Of a DNA stretch of 64,000 nt, positions 32,698-41,309 are shown piece by piece. Every line of letters starts with the position of its first letter. Within the stretch, counting starts at the first letter, position 1. The notes under the pieces were generated by a model. The model did not search any database. It was given only the letters and a program-made list of their open reading frames with translations, and was not told where the DNA came from. Source of the DNA: Chitinophagales bacterium (GTDB taxonomy: Bacteria > Bacteroidota > Bacteroidia > Chitinophagales > Saprospiraceae); the NCBI GenBank assembly GCA_017303475.1, contig JAFLBO010000007.1, positions 107,501-171,500 on the forward strand, read 5' to 3'. The translations under genes were made by a program, and so were the position numbers.

Positions 32698-33378
32698 TTA
32701 ATTCAACTTATCCATATCCCGGATGAGAATGGTATTGCGGTTGAAATGGATTAAATTGGACTTTTTGAGTTCATTCAAAATGGCGGTAACTGTTTGGCGA
32801 CTTGCGCCAACCAAATTGGCAATGTCCTGTTGAGTCAGGCCGTGTTTTACCAGGGTTTCGTAGCCTACCTGACGACCGCGTTCGCCGGCGCTTTCTTTGA
32901 GGAATTCCACAATTCTGGTGCGAACATCTTTCAGGATCAATGACTCCCAATGGCGCTCTGCGCGACGGAGCCGATCGCCCAGGTACAGCATAACTGCTTG
33001 TGCGAGTCCGAAATTCTGTTGCATCAGGTAGCGGAAGTCTTCCACCCGAACAGCAAAATAATCCACATCACGGCTCATGGCAGAGGCAAATTCTACCCGG
33101 GATTGCTCGCCGGCCAAACCAAGTTCGCCGAAAACCGTAAAAGGATGTTGGATGTTTTTGATGATCTCCCGACCATCATGGGAATAAATACCGATTTTAA
33201 CGGCGCCGGATGCCAGCAGACAAACATAGTCGCTGGGTTGATCCGCCAGGTAAATGAAGGAATGACGGGGTGCCGTTCGGCGCTCGGCCATGAGTGCAAG
33301 ACGTTGCAACTCTGCCTCCGAAAGCGTCGACAACAGCGGAAACTGCTGAAAAACAGCGTGTAAGGGTTGTCCGTTCAT
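32698..33378 (-). CDS. Crp/Fnr family transcriptional regulator
   Basis: The 226-aa protein has a cyclic-nucleotide-binding-like beta-roll (about 15-130, with SGAVKIGIYSHDGREIIKN and VFGELGLAGEQ) and a C-terminal winged helix (LTQQDIANLVGASRQTVTAI then LNELKKSNLIHF). No Fnr-type cysteine cluster is seen at the N-terminus, so oxygen sensing by an iron-sulfur cluster is unlikely. The effector is unknown. It is divergent from glgB with 278 nt between the starts, part of which is the glgB leader repeat. Confidence 0.93.
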   Translation of the reverse strand: MNGQPLHAVFQQFPLLSTLSEAELQRLALMAERRTAPRHSFIYLADQPSDYVCLLASGAVKIGIYSHDGREIIKNIQHPFTVFGELGLAGEQSRVEFASAMSRDVDYFAVRVEDFRYLMQQNFGLAQAVMLYLGDRLRRAERHWESLILKDVRTRIVEFLKESAGERGRQVGYETLVKHGLTQQDIANLVGASRQTVTAILNELKKSNLIHFNRNTILIRDMDKLN

Positions 33379-33497
33379 GTGCGATTGTTTTGGTTGGTAT
33401 TAGAACTTGCGGGAGGCAGTTATTTTTTAGCCAAAATTGTGCCAACCCCGTGACCAAACTGTTTTTTAACCCTTTCTGTGTAGATCTAAATTCTTTA

Positions 33498-33643
33498 TTT
33501 GGGTAAACGCTATGCTTCGCAGTATCTTTCACCCATCCCATCAAACCCATCAAACCCGTCAAACCCTTCAAACCCTTCAAACCCTCACCCCCCCCGGCGG
33601 CTAAACCCGCCGATACTTCAACCTCCGGCGGCTAAACCCGCCG
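33498..33643 (+). promoter_or_regulatory. glgB promoter and repeat leader (TCAAACCC tract plus two CGGCGG hairpins)
   Basis: TTTG (33498-33501) is followed after 21 nt by TATCTTTC (33523-33530), one mismatch from the -7 consensus, which would start transcription near 33537. The transcript would open with TCAAACCC-like units (33541-33585). Two copies of the hairpin CGGCGGCTAAACCCGCCG (33595-33612 and 33626-33643) follow, each followed by ATACTTC, and then the ATG at 33657. This leader matches those of mnmA and the efflux adaptor gene. Confidence 0.7.
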
Positions 33644-33656
33644 ATACTTCACATCC

Positions 33657-35639
33657 ATGGTCCAACCATTCTCTCTTCTTACCGATTTTGATATCGCCCT
33701 GTTTCAAACCGGCAAACATTTCCGTTTGTATGAAAAAATGGGAAGCCATATCGTGGAAAACGATGGGCAACAAGGTGTCTGCTTCTCGGTTTGGGCGCCA
33801 AATGCCAAACGTGTGAGCGTGGTTGGCGACTTCAATCGTTGGGACCCGGATAGCCATGTGCTGCTGCCCCGTTGGGACTCCTCCGGCATTTGGGAAGGGT
33901 TTATTCCAGGATTAGGTAAGGGAACTGTGTACAAATACCGAATCCAAACCCATATGGGGGTAGACCTGGATAAGGGCGATCCATACGCGCGCACCTGGGA
34001 AACACCTCCGCGTACAGCCTCCGTCGTATGGGATTTCGACTACAGCTGGAAGGACGAAAAATGGCTCAAAAGTCGCCGCGCCAAAGCAGGCGAATCCCAA
34101 CCCTGGTCTGTGTACGAAGTTCACCCGGGGTCCTGGAAAAAAATAGCTGAAGACGGCAATCGCTCCCTGAGCTGGCGCGAACTGGCCGCCGATCTGGTTC
34201 CATATGTGAAAGAAATGGGTTTCACGCATGTGGAGCTCATGCCCGTCATGGAGCACCCCTACTTCCCATCCTGGGGCTATCAGATTACCGGCTACTTTGC
34301 ACCCACCAGCCGGGCTGGCTCGCCGGAAGACCTCATGTTCCTCATAGATGCTTTTCACCAGGAAGGCATCGGGGTGATTCTCGACTGGGTACCCTCCCAT
34401 TTCCCGGGCGATATTCACGGCCTGTATTTTTTTGACGGCACACACCTCTTTGAGTACGCCGATATGCGCCGTGGCTATCACCCCGACTGGAACAGTTATG
34501 TGTTTGACTACGGCAGAAACGAAGTGCGCAGCTTCCTGATTTCCAATGCCTTGTTCTGGCTGGATAAATACCATATTGATGGACTGCGGGTAGATGCCGT
34601 GGCCAGTATGTTGTACCACGATTATTCCCGCAAAGAAGGCGAATGGATTCCGAATATCCACGGCGGCCGGGAAAACCTGGAAGCCATTTCTTTCCTCAAA
34701 GATTTTAATGATGCGGCCTACAAAGAATATCCCGGCATCGAAACCATTGCAGAGGAAAGTACGGCATTCCCGGGCGTGACCAAACCTACTTTTGATGGCG
34801 GCCTCGGCTTTGGCCAGAAATGGATGATGGGCTGGATGCACGATACCCTGAACTATTTCAAACGTCCGGCCATTTTCCGGCGCTGGCACCAGAATGAAAT
34901 CACCTTCTCCATGGTGTACGCCTTCTCCGAACGCTTTATGCTACCCCTGAGTCACGATGAAGTGGTGCACATGAAAGCCAGTTTGTTGTATAAAATGCCG
35001 GGCGACGAAGCCCAGAAATTTGCCAACCTCCGGGCATTGTTCGGACACCAGTGGACGCACCCGGGTACTCAAATCCTGTTCATGGGTGGCGAAATAGGAC
35101 AAAGCACCGAATGGAGCCACGACCTCGGTGTACCCTGGCAACTCCTGAAATACGACTACCACAAGGGTGTGCAGAACTGGGTAAAAGCCCTCAATAAATG
35201 CTACACCGAACACCCGGCTTTCTGGCGCCATGCGTTCCATCCTGATGGTTATGAATGGATATCCGGTGGCGACACCGAAAATTCTGTGCTGGTGTACCTG
35301 CGCAAAGGCAATCCGGACGAACCCACATTGCTCGTGGTTTGCCATTTCAACATCAACTACATGCCTGTGTATACCGTAGGCGTGCCACACGGAGGTGTTT
35401 GGAAGGAAATCCTCAACAGCGATGCCGAATCCTTTGGCGGATCGGGTATACTGAACGGCGACCTGAAAGCAGAGAAAAAACCTGAACACGGCAAGGATTA
35501 TTCCGTGACCTTCAAACTACCGCCGCTAAGCGTGATGGTGTTTGAAGGAGAGGTTCCTAAAAAGAAATCCAGGAAAGAACCAGCGGCAACGCCAGTGAAA
35601 GAAGCCAAACCTGCGGCTGCCCGCAAGAAGAAAGGTTAG
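33657..35639 (+). CDS. glgB: 1,4-alpha-glucan branching enzyme GlgB
   Basis: The 660-aa GH13 enzyme makes alpha-1,6 branches in glycogen. An N-terminal CBM48 (about 35-125, GVCFSVWAPNAKRVSVVGDF) is followed by the barrel: region I DWVPSHFP, region II GLRVDAVASMLY with the nucleophile Asp, region III ETIAEEST with the acid Glu, and region IV LSHDEV. The C-terminal beta domain ends at about 630. A 30-residue Lys/Ala/Pro-rich tail (PKKKSRKEPAATPVK...) follows and is unusual; it may be a flexible or nucleic-acid-binding extension. No glgA, glgC or glgP gene adjoins it. Confidence 0.95.
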   Translation: MVQPFSLLTDFDIALFQTGKHFRLYEKMGSHIVENDGQQGVCFSVWAPNAKRVSVVGDFNRWDPDSHVLLPRWDSSGIWEGFIPGLGKGTVYKYRIQTHMGVDLDKGDPYARTWETPPRTASVVWDFDYSWKDEKWLKSRRAKAGESQPWSVYEVHPGSWKKIAEDGNRSLSWRELAADLVPYVKEMGFTHVELMPVMEHPYFPSWGYQITGYFAPTSRAGSPEDLMFLIDAFHQEGIGVILDWVPSHFPGDIHGLYFFDGTHLFEYADMRRGYHPDWNSYVFDYGRNEVRSFLISNALFWLDKYHIDGLRVDAVASMLYHDYSRKEGEWIPNIHGGRENLEAISFLKDFNDAAYKEYPGIETIAEESTAFPGVTKPTFDGGLGFGQKWMMGWMHDTLNYFKRPAIFRRWHQNEITFSMVYAFSERFMLPLSHDEVVHMKASLLYKMPGDEAQKFANLRALFGHQWTHPGTQILFMGGEIGQSTEWSHDLGVPWQLLKYDYHKGVQNWVKALNKCYTEHPAFWRHAFHPDGYEWISGGDTENSVLVYLRKGNPDEPTLLVVCHFNINYMPVYTVGVPHGGVWKEILNSDAESFGGSGILNGDLKAEKKPEHGKDYSVTFKLPPLSVMVFEGEVPKKKSRKEPAATPVKEAKPAAARKKKG

Positions 35640-35664
35640 GCAGGCTGCCAACAGGTAGCCTGCC
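35639..35664. terminator. Hairpin between convergent glgB and dioxygenase genes
   Basis: GGCAGGCT (35639-35646) pairs with AGCCTGCC (35657-35664) around a 10-nt loop and starts at the last base of the glgB stop codon. No good T-tract follows on either strand, so terminator function is probable but not clear. Confidence 0.45.
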
Positions 35665-35680
35665 ATCCCCAAAAAACCGC

Positions 35681-36694
35681 TTATTTACCAGACATCAGTT
35701 TGGACTGAGTGTACACCCCATATTCATTGCTTACCTTCAATTGATAGGCATAATTGCCGGCTGGCAAACCCAGGGCATCTATGTCTATCAGCGCCGTGTG
35801 TTCGCCGGAAGAAAGTTTGCCCAGCTCCAGTGAAGACACTTTCCGGCCTTGCAGATCCCAAATTTCCAGTGCCACCTCTGCCGGGTTGGTGAGGGTAAAC
35901 GGCACGGTGGTTTGCTTGTCGTACGGGTTTGGGTAGTTCTGCCCCAGGGTAAACTGACCGCCGGTTTCCGGCTCCAGCTGAGCCAGTCCGGAAGTGCCGG
36001 AGCCCTGTACCGTTGCCTCCAGATACGCATCATATCCGCCATTGTTATTGGCTGTCAGGGTAGCTATTTGGTAGGCATACCCATCAGAGAAAATATTATC
36101 CTGGTTCAATCCCATGGGGTCGGCGCCTTTGGTGTACAAAGAAGGATTGGCGCTGTAAAGGGCATTTTTATCCGTTACCGGAAACGTAAGCTGCGAAACT
36201 GCCGCATATACCGAGCTCACATACACCTGGAAGTGGATGTGGCAGATACGTCCAGTGTACCAGCCCGGAAAAATGGTCACAAAATTTACCTCCCCATGCA
36301 CATCCGTAATCTGGTAGCCGCGCAGGTAAGTGAGTCCGGCCTGACCAGGATTGTTCTGTTGACTGTAACCGGAATACAAACCATCTTTATCGCAATGCCA
36401 GATGTTTACCCGCACATTCTGCATGGGTTCGCAGTTATTCTGACCAATAATTTTGATTTTGAGGTTCAACTGTACACCGGTTTTGTTTTCCCGCACATCC
36501 TGCCGGAAGTAAAAGGAATTGTCTGATAAATCCAGCGGAAAGGGTCCGAGGGTTTCACTGGGAATCAGCGTACAGTTAGGGGGTAACATGCCGCGTTTAC
36601 GTCCGATAGACTGCAATTTTTGAGCAGTTTCGATGGGAATTACCGCCGCGGCGCCGGCCAAGCCCAGGCTCTTCAGAAATTCAGCTCTTTTCAT
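35681..36694 (-). CDS. Intradiol ring-cleavage dioxygenase-like protein with T9SS sorting domain
   Basis: The 337-aa protein has a Tat-like N-terminus (KRAEFLKSLGLAGAAAVIP, without the second Arg). An intradiol dioxygenase core follows at about 40-235: VNIWHCDKDGLYSGYS holds the first Tyr ligand, and FPGWYTGRICHIHFQVYV holds the second Tyr and both His ligands of the Fe(III) site. The C-terminal 85 residues form a T9SS type A domain (GQNYPNPYDKQTTVPFTLTN, then WDLQGRKV and LPAGNYAYQLKV). So it should act outside the cell, perhaps on aromatic or protein-bound catechols. Secreted intradiol enzymes are known, but the substrate here is open. The start MKRAEFL fits the signal. Confidence 0.87.
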   Translation of the reverse strand: MKRAEFLKSLGLAGAAAVIPIETAQKLQSIGRKRGMLPPNCTLIPSETLGPFPLDLSDNSFYFRQDVRENKTGVQLNLKIKIIGQNNCEPMQNVRVNIWHCDKDGLYSGYSQQNNPGQAGLTYLRGYQITDVHGEVNFVTIFPGWYTGRICHIHFQVYVSSVYAAVSQLTFPVTDKNALYSANPSLYTKGADPMGLNQDNIFSDGYAYQIATLTANNNGGYDAYLEATVQGSGTSGLAQLEPETGGQFTLGQNYPNPYDKQTTVPFTLTNPAEVALEIWDLQGRKVSSLELGKLSSGEHTALIDIDALGLPAGNYAYQLKVSNEYGVYTQSKLMSGK

Positions 36695-36884
36695 AACTAG
36701 AAAGTTTTTCAATGAACCACCAAGTACGCAGACCATCTTTGCAGGGTTGCGGCATCATTCAAAATAAAAGCGGATAGTTTCCATAACTTAGGAAAGATAG
36801 GAAAATTTGGACAAGCGCTAAACAGAAAATGCTGCATATTTGACGCAATTTTCGATTCGTTTCGGGAACCTAAATGCATTCAAA

Positions 36885-38396
36885 ATGAAACAACTACTCG
36901 CCTTTACCCTGTTTATGCTAACCCTGCTGGCCTGTAAATCCAAGCCAGCCGACCCCAATGCGGCCGACGCAACTGCCATAGCTGAAACCATTCACAAGTT
37001 TGCACAATGGGCCAACGATTTTTCCAATGGCCCCGTTGACGATCAGAGGATTCTGGATCTGAAAGGCAAATACGCCCGCCTGGACTCAGCCCTGCTCAAC
37101 CGGTACCTGGACCGGATTAAAGCCAGCGGCTATGTGTCTGATAAATACCTTGACACAGAACGCAGCTTCTACCAAAAATGTGAACCATTCTGGATGAGCG
37201 AAAACAAAGATGAAATCCTGACCGGTATGGATGAAAACCGCTTCTTCCACGCTCAGGATTGGGACCTGAAAGAATGGACTACTACCCCGGTGAAAATCAT
37301 CGACGGACTGGGTACCGATGAAGTAACCGCCACCATGAACAATGCAGAAGGTAAACCCTTTGTAACCTATACCCTGGAAAAAGAAACCGATAAATGGCTG
37401 ATTACCAGCATAGATTCCGGAAGTAAAGCCTATTACGAGGTCGATGAATACGCCGGCAGTTATTACTCCGACGATAAATCCTGCCCCATGGAATTGCATA
37501 TTTCCCTGAAAAACGGAGCCTATAATTACCAGTGGAAATCTGGCAAACGCAGCGCTTCCGGTTTGGCCATGCCAAAATGGTCGGAATCAGGCATCTTTTT
37601 GCTTTTCAAAGGATTGGGCAATTCCGGAAAATCAGACGTGGAAGGTTTATTTGCCGACAACAGCATTGCGATTCAAAACGCCGGAAATGCGCAGAACAAG
37701 TACCAGAACTTTAAGGAGTGCGATGCCAAATACATCCATCTGAACAAGAGTGCGCGGCCTGCGGAAAAGCCCGCCACAGCACCCGCTGCAACTCCGGCTC
37801 CGGTAACCGAAAAACCTAAAACAACATCGAAAAAAGCTGTCAATGCCCTGCCAACGGTAACCATCAACCGCTATGGTGATATTTCCCTGAGTGGCAAAAA
37901 AATTGCCATCGAGGACCTGCGCAAAGCACTGCAAAAAGACCTGCTCACCCATGCCGTTATCCCGGATCAATTGCTCATCAAACCCATCGGAGAAGTGGGT
38001 ATGGGTGCACGCCATGAACTGCAAACCGTAGTGAGCGAATCTATCTCCGGCGCCAAATGGGTGCGCAAAAAAGGCGCTCTGGAAGCAGTCAACCAAACCG
38101 TATCCAAACGCCTGAACGCCGATACGCAGCTGGAATTGAATAATTACCAAACCAGCGGCTACTTCGCTCTGGTAGATGCTCGTCCTCTGTACACCAACGG
38201 CAATCCGATTGACTACAGCATCTCGCCTTACAAATACGAATACCAATCAGGCAAATTTGCCGACCGGGTCATTGCTATCCTGAAGTTCGATAAAGGCGCC
38301 TGGAAAGTCCTTACCTATACCATCGGCGCCAATGCCGTTCCGGTAAACGACTGGGTAAAAAAATACGGAGTACCCCGTGCCCTCTTCGAAAAGTAA
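36885..38396 (+). CDS. Lipoprotein with DUF3828-like N-terminus and ExbD-like segment
   Basis: The 503-aa protein has a lipoprotein signal ending LLAC (Cys17). Residues about 30-190 (helical, then VKIIDGLGTDEVTATMNNAEG) resemble DUF3828/lumazine-binding-like folds by pattern. A Pro/Ala/Thr linker (about 295-330) follows, and then TVTINRYGDISLSGKKIAIE with DLRKALQKDLL, close to the periplasmic ExbD/TolR pattern of a short strand, G-x-I-x-L-x-G-K, and a helix. The rest is unassigned. The second half is therefore a guess that the protein interacts with an ExbB/TolQ-like or peptidoglycan partner. The start at 36885 gives the signal peptide; the longer frame adds 15 residues. Confidence 0.7.
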   Translation: MKQLLAFTLFMLTLLACKSKPADPNAADATAIAETIHKFAQWANDFSNGPVDDQRILDLKGKYARLDSALLNRYLDRIKASGYVSDKYLDTERSFYQKCEPFWMSENKDEILTGMDENRFFHAQDWDLKEWTTTPVKIIDGLGTDEVTATMNNAEGKPFVTYTLEKETDKWLITSIDSGSKAYYEVDEYAGSYYSDDKSCPMELHISLKNGAYNYQWKSGKRSASGLAMPKWSESGIFLLFKGLGNSGKSDVEGLFADNSIAIQNAGNAQNKYQNFKECDAKYIHLNKSARPAEKPATAPAATPAPVTEKPKTTSKKAVNALPTVTINRYGDISLSGKKIAIEDLRKALQKDLLTHAVIPDQLLIKPIGEVGMGARHELQTVVSESISGAKWVRKKGALEAVNQTVSKRLNADTQLELNNYQTSGYFALVDARPLYTNGNPIDYSISPYKYEYQSGKFADRVIAILKFDKGAWKVLTYTIGANAVPVNDWVKKYGVPRALFEK

Positions 38397-38632
38397 GACA
38401 CAAAGCGGCTGACGCGAAGGCGCTAAGACGCAAAGGCGCAAAGTTTTTTGCAGCTTCGCTGCTGTTAGATGCAGAAGGCCTGCCCTCTGAAATTTCGCGC
38501 TTTCGCGCCTTTGTGCCTTAGCGCCTTTGTGTTCTTACATTTTCGCGTCTTAGCGCCTTTGTGCCTTCGCGCCTTAGCGCCTTTGTACCTTCGCGCCTTT
38601 GTGCCTTAGCGTCAGCCGCTTTGTGCCTTATC
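38396..38632. repeat. Convergent-gene hairpin of GCGCCTTTGTGCCTTAG phrases
   Basis: The left arm (38396-38446) reads GCGGCTGACGCGAAGGCGCT then AAGACGCAAAGGCGCAAAG. The right arm (38495-38632) has about eight CGCCTTTGTGCCTTAG-like units and ends GCGTCAGCCGCTTTGTGCC. The right arm is much longer than the left. The HxlR gene stop (TGA) lies in the phrase GCGGCTGACGC on the minus strand, so its last residues (KAQSG) are repeat-encoded. Confidence 0.8.
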
Positions 38633-38950
38633 ACCGTTCTTTGCGCCTTCCTCAAGGCTATGGAAGATCTGGATGAGCGCGCGGCCGCGGGTGGAAAGTT
38701 CGTATTCAATATGCAGCGGCTTTTGCCGGATCAGGTGCTTGTCCAGCAGCCCGGCCTCTTCCAGTTCCCGCAGGGCAACAGCCAGCGATTGTTTGCTGGC
38801 GCCCGGTAATTGTCGCAACAGCGCATTGAAACGCAGTGGCCCTTCAAGCGCAAGCCTGAAAATTTGTGGCTTCCATTTGCCTGCCAATTGCTTCAAAAGT
38901 CCTTCAGCAGGACAATTTTCCCCAGCAATATCCTCTGGAATAGTAGTCAT
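38612..38950 (-). CDS. HxlR family winged-helix transcriptional regulator
   Basis: The 112-aa protein shows the HxlR/MarR-like pattern: NCPAEGLLKQLAGKWKPQIF, then LRFNALLRQLPGASKQSLAV and LRELEEAGLLDKHLIRQKPL. The N-terminal cysteine in ENCPAEG is the position often used for thiol or quinone sensing in HxlR, HypR and YodB-type regulators. It is divergent from a DsbA-like thiol oxidoreductase gene, its probable target. The start is 38950. The longer frame continues through repeat sequence and is rejected. The C-terminal residues run into a repeat arm. Confidence 0.9.
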   Translation of the reverse strand: MTTIPEDIAGENCPAEGLLKQLAGKWKPQIFRLALEGPLRFNALLRQLPGASKQSLAVALRELEEAGLLDKHLIRQKPLHIEYELSTRGRALIQIFHSLEEGAKNGDKAQSG

Positions 38951-39003
38951 CTTTTTTTGACTAATTGTGTGTGAATAGAAACAGCCTGACCTTTGTGGCG
39001 TTA

Positions 39004-39087
39004 TTGGACTGCTGGACATTAGACCAAAAGTAACGCTATCCAACGTCCAAAGTCCAACGTCCAGCAGTCTAACGTCCAATAGTCCAG
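39004..39087. repeat. Hairpin of TTGGACTGCTGGAC / GTCCAGCAGTCCAA phrases in the dsbA-like leader
   Basis: The left arm (39004-39030, TTGGACTGCTGGACATTAG) is mirrored at 39038-39087 by CCAACGTCCAAAGTCCAACG and CCAGCAGTCTAACGTCCAA. It lies between the divergent HxlR and DsbA-like genes, right before the latter's ATG. A GACCTTTG -7-like box is at 38988-38995, which would place the repeat in the transcript. The family matches 5155-5239. Confidence 0.65.
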
Positions 39088-39095
39088 CACCAGGT

Positions 39096-40058
39096 ATGAA
39101 ACTTCCGCTACTTCTCCTGCTTACAAGCGCCATTGCCTGCAATGGTCAAAACAACAAACTTTCTATGAACTCCAACAACCCATTGCTGTGCGATGTTCAA
39201 ACCGGCCTGTGCGAAATGCCGGGAAATGAGCAAAAAACGCCTGTTTCACCCAAGCCAGTGCGCATTATATATTTCACAGACCCCATTTGCTCTTCCTGTT
39301 GGGGCATTGAGCCTGCACTGCGCCGACTCAAGCTGGAGTATGGCGAGGTGGTAGAGATTGAATATCATATGGGTGGATTGTTGCCATCCTGGGATGTGTA
39401 TAATAGCGGCAACATCAGCAAGCCCAGCGATGTGGCCCATCACTGGGACGAAGTAAGTCTGCACTACGATATGCCCATCGACGGCGACGTGTGGCTGGAA
39501 GATCCCCTGCCATCTTCCTATCCGCCAAGTGTGGCGTTTAAAGCTGCGCAATTGCAGGATGGTCAAAAAGCCATTCAATTCCTGCGCCGTATTCGGGAAA
39601 TGGTGTTTTTGGAAAAGAAAAACATCACCAAATGGGAACACCTGGAACACGCTGCCAAACAGGTGGGACTCAATGTTGAACAATTTAAGGCAGATTACGA
39701 AGGACGTGCCCAAACCCTGTTTCAGGAAGACCTGAATTTGGCTCGCAGCCTCAACGTGCGAAGCTTCCCCACGCTCATTTTTTCCGATGCCGAGGAACAA
39801 AAACTGGTGCTAAAAGGTGTTAGACCTTACGAACATTTTGAGCAAACCCTGCTGGCCCTGTTCCCGCAGGCCATGAAAAATGTGTACGATAATCGTCCGG
39901 AAGTCCTCTTCCAACATTACCCAACCCTCACCACCCGCGAATTTGAAGTGCTTGCCGGTGTAAGCAAAGAGCAGGCGAAAAAAACGCTCCAGCAAATGCA
40001 GGAAAAGGGAATGCTTAAGGTTTACCATACCAAAAACGGGGCTCTTTGGATTCGGTAG
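39096..40058 (+). CDS. DsbA family thiol oxidoreductase (FrnE/SpxH-like), probably a lipoprotein
   Basis: The 320-aa protein has a CXXC site in DPICSSCWGIEP (Cys65/Cys68), followed by the alpha-helical insert typical of FrnE-type DsbA proteins and FPTLIFSD. It has a C-terminal winged-helix-like tail (about 285-320, LTTREFEVLAGVSKEQAKK). If translation begins at 39096 the N-terminus is a lipoprotein-like signal ending IAC (Cys15). A second possible start, MNSNNPLLCDVQTG at 39165, would give a cytosolic protein like SpxH/FrnE relatives. The signal sequence is good enough that I prefer the first. HxlR is divergent. The stop lies in a repeat phrase. Confidence 0.82.
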   Translation: MKLPLLLLLTSAIACNGQNNKLSMNSNNPLLCDVQTGLCEMPGNEQKTPVSPKPVRIIYFTDPICSSCWGIEPALRRLKLEYGEVVEIEYHMGGLLPSWDVYNSGNISKPSDVAHHWDEVSLHYDMPIDGDVWLEDPLPSSYPPSVAFKAAQLQDGQKAIQFLRRIREMVFLEKKNITKWEHLEHAAKQVGLNVEQFKADYEGRAQTLFQEDLNLARSLNVRSFPTLIFSDAEEQKLVLKGVRPYEHFEQTLLALFPQAMKNVYDNRPEVLFQHYPTLTTREFEVLAGVSKEQAKKTLQQMQEKGMLKVYHTKNGALWIR

Positions 40059-40210
40059 ACGGTTGACGGCCTAAGGTTGACGGTAGACGGCTTACGGTGA
40101 ACGGTAGCGTTGCTCTTGAGATTTAAATGAGGAACAAATCCCAAGAACAACGCCACCGTCCACCGTCTACCGTCCACCGTCCACCGTCTACCGTCCACCG
40201 TCTACCGTCA
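40053..40210. repeat. Convergent-gene hairpin of GGTAGACGG / CCGTCTACC phrases
   Basis: The left arm (40053-40120) holds GGTAGACGG, GTTGACGG and CTTACGGTGAACGG. The right arm (40142-40210) is a run of ACCGTCTACCGTCCACC units. An inner pair is GCGTTGCTCTTGAG with CAAGAACAACGC. Both convergent genes end in the phrase: the TAG of the DsbA-like gene (40056-40058) and, on the other strand, the TAG of the DUF1015 gene (40190-40188) are each the TAG of GGTAGACGG. The family recurs at the ends of the 13474-13982 block. Confidence 0.85.
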
Positions 40211-41309
40211 GCAACTGCACCAGCATACCGCTTTTCAGTCTTGGTTCGAAATAGGTGCTTTTGGGCGGTAGAATTTCGCCGGCATCTGCCAGGTCCATCA
40301 TATCTGAAAAATGTACGGGGTAAAGTGCAAACCCTGCTTTATTGCGTCCACGGGCAGCTTTGGCGAGTCCTTCGAGGCCCTTGCTGCCGTCTACATAAGT
40401 AACGCGGTTGTCTGAGCGGACATCGCGTATTTGCATGATTTTACCGAGTACCAGCTGATTGAGCAATGTAGCATCGAGTAGTACATTTTCTTCATCCAGA
40501 CCCTGGAGTATTTCGGACCGGAAATGAAGCGCATACCATTCTTTGCGCAGACACATCACCAATTCATGTTTATCGGCCGGGCGGCGGGCTTCCGGAAGAC
40601 AAGTTATATGGAATACTTCCGACAAGCGGGCCATAAACCGTGCGGGGCTGAGGTCTTTGGGCAATTCAACAGCCCGGTTATAGTCCAGGATATCTAATTG
40701 ATCTGAAGCAAAAAAAGCACAAAACAGGTGATCGAAATCAAAGCCCGGAAACTGCTCCCGTTGTTCGTGCAGCGTAGCGATGGTGGTTGTACGATGGTGC
40801 CCGTCGGCGATGTACGTGGATTTGACGTGCTGGGCAAACAGCGACTGCACCTGTGCAATGGCCTGATCGTTGGTGACGGCCCATACCCGGTGATGTACCT
40901 TTCCCTGTTTGAATTTAGCCACGAAAAGCGGCTTTTGCCCCAATATTTGGGCATTCAGCCATGCATTAATGTCCACCACCGGCGGGTAGGTTAGCAGCAC
41001 AGGTTTGAGGATTGCGCCCCAGCGCATGAACAACTCTGCCTGGTGTTTTTCCCGTTCGCTCAGGGTGGCCTCATGCTTTTTTACTTTACCGGCGAAAAAA
41101 TCGTCTACCTCATTCAGCGCCACCAAACCTGTGTGGGTGCCGGTAACGGATTGAATCTGATAAATAAAGACGGCGGGTTGAGGCACTTTTTCATATAAGC
41201 CATCCTCCACGTACTGATTATACCGGTTTTTGGCTTCTTCGCAGAAGACATCGGAAGATTCCACCTTCTCCAGGTGCGGAAAACAGGCGCGCAGTGGTTT
41301 TATTTTCAT
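40188..41309 (-). CDS. DUF1015 family protein
   Basis: The 373-aa cytosolic protein carries the DUF1015 hallmark YIADGHHRTTTI near residue 183 and a long alpha/beta body (FIYQIQSVTGTHTGLVALNEVDDF). The family is widespread; its biochemistry is uncertain, though it is often near serine biosynthesis genes in Bacteroidota, which is not the case here. The last residues (TVDGGR) and the TAG stop are encoded by the repeat arm at 40188-40210. An exact -7 element TACTTTTG is at 41336-41329 on the minus strand. The start MKIKPLR is at 41309. Confidence 0.9.
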   Translation of the reverse strand: MKIKPLRACFPHLEKVESSDVFCEEAKNRYNQYVEDGLYEKVPQPAVFIYQIQSVTGTHTGLVALNEVDDFFAGKVKKHEATLSEREKHQAELFMRWGAILKPVLLTYPPVVDINAWLNAQILGQKPLFVAKFKQGKVHHRVWAVTNDQAIAQVQSLFAQHVKSTYIADGHHRTTTIATLHEQREQFPGFDFDHLFCAFFASDQLDILDYNRAVELPKDLSPARFMARLSEVFHITCLPEARRPADKHELVMCLRKEWYALHFRSEILQGLDEENVLLDATLLNQLVLGKIMQIRDVRSDNRVTYVDGSKGLEGLAKAARGRNKAGFALYPVHFSDMMDLADAGEILPPKSTYFEPRLKSGMLVQLLTVDGGR

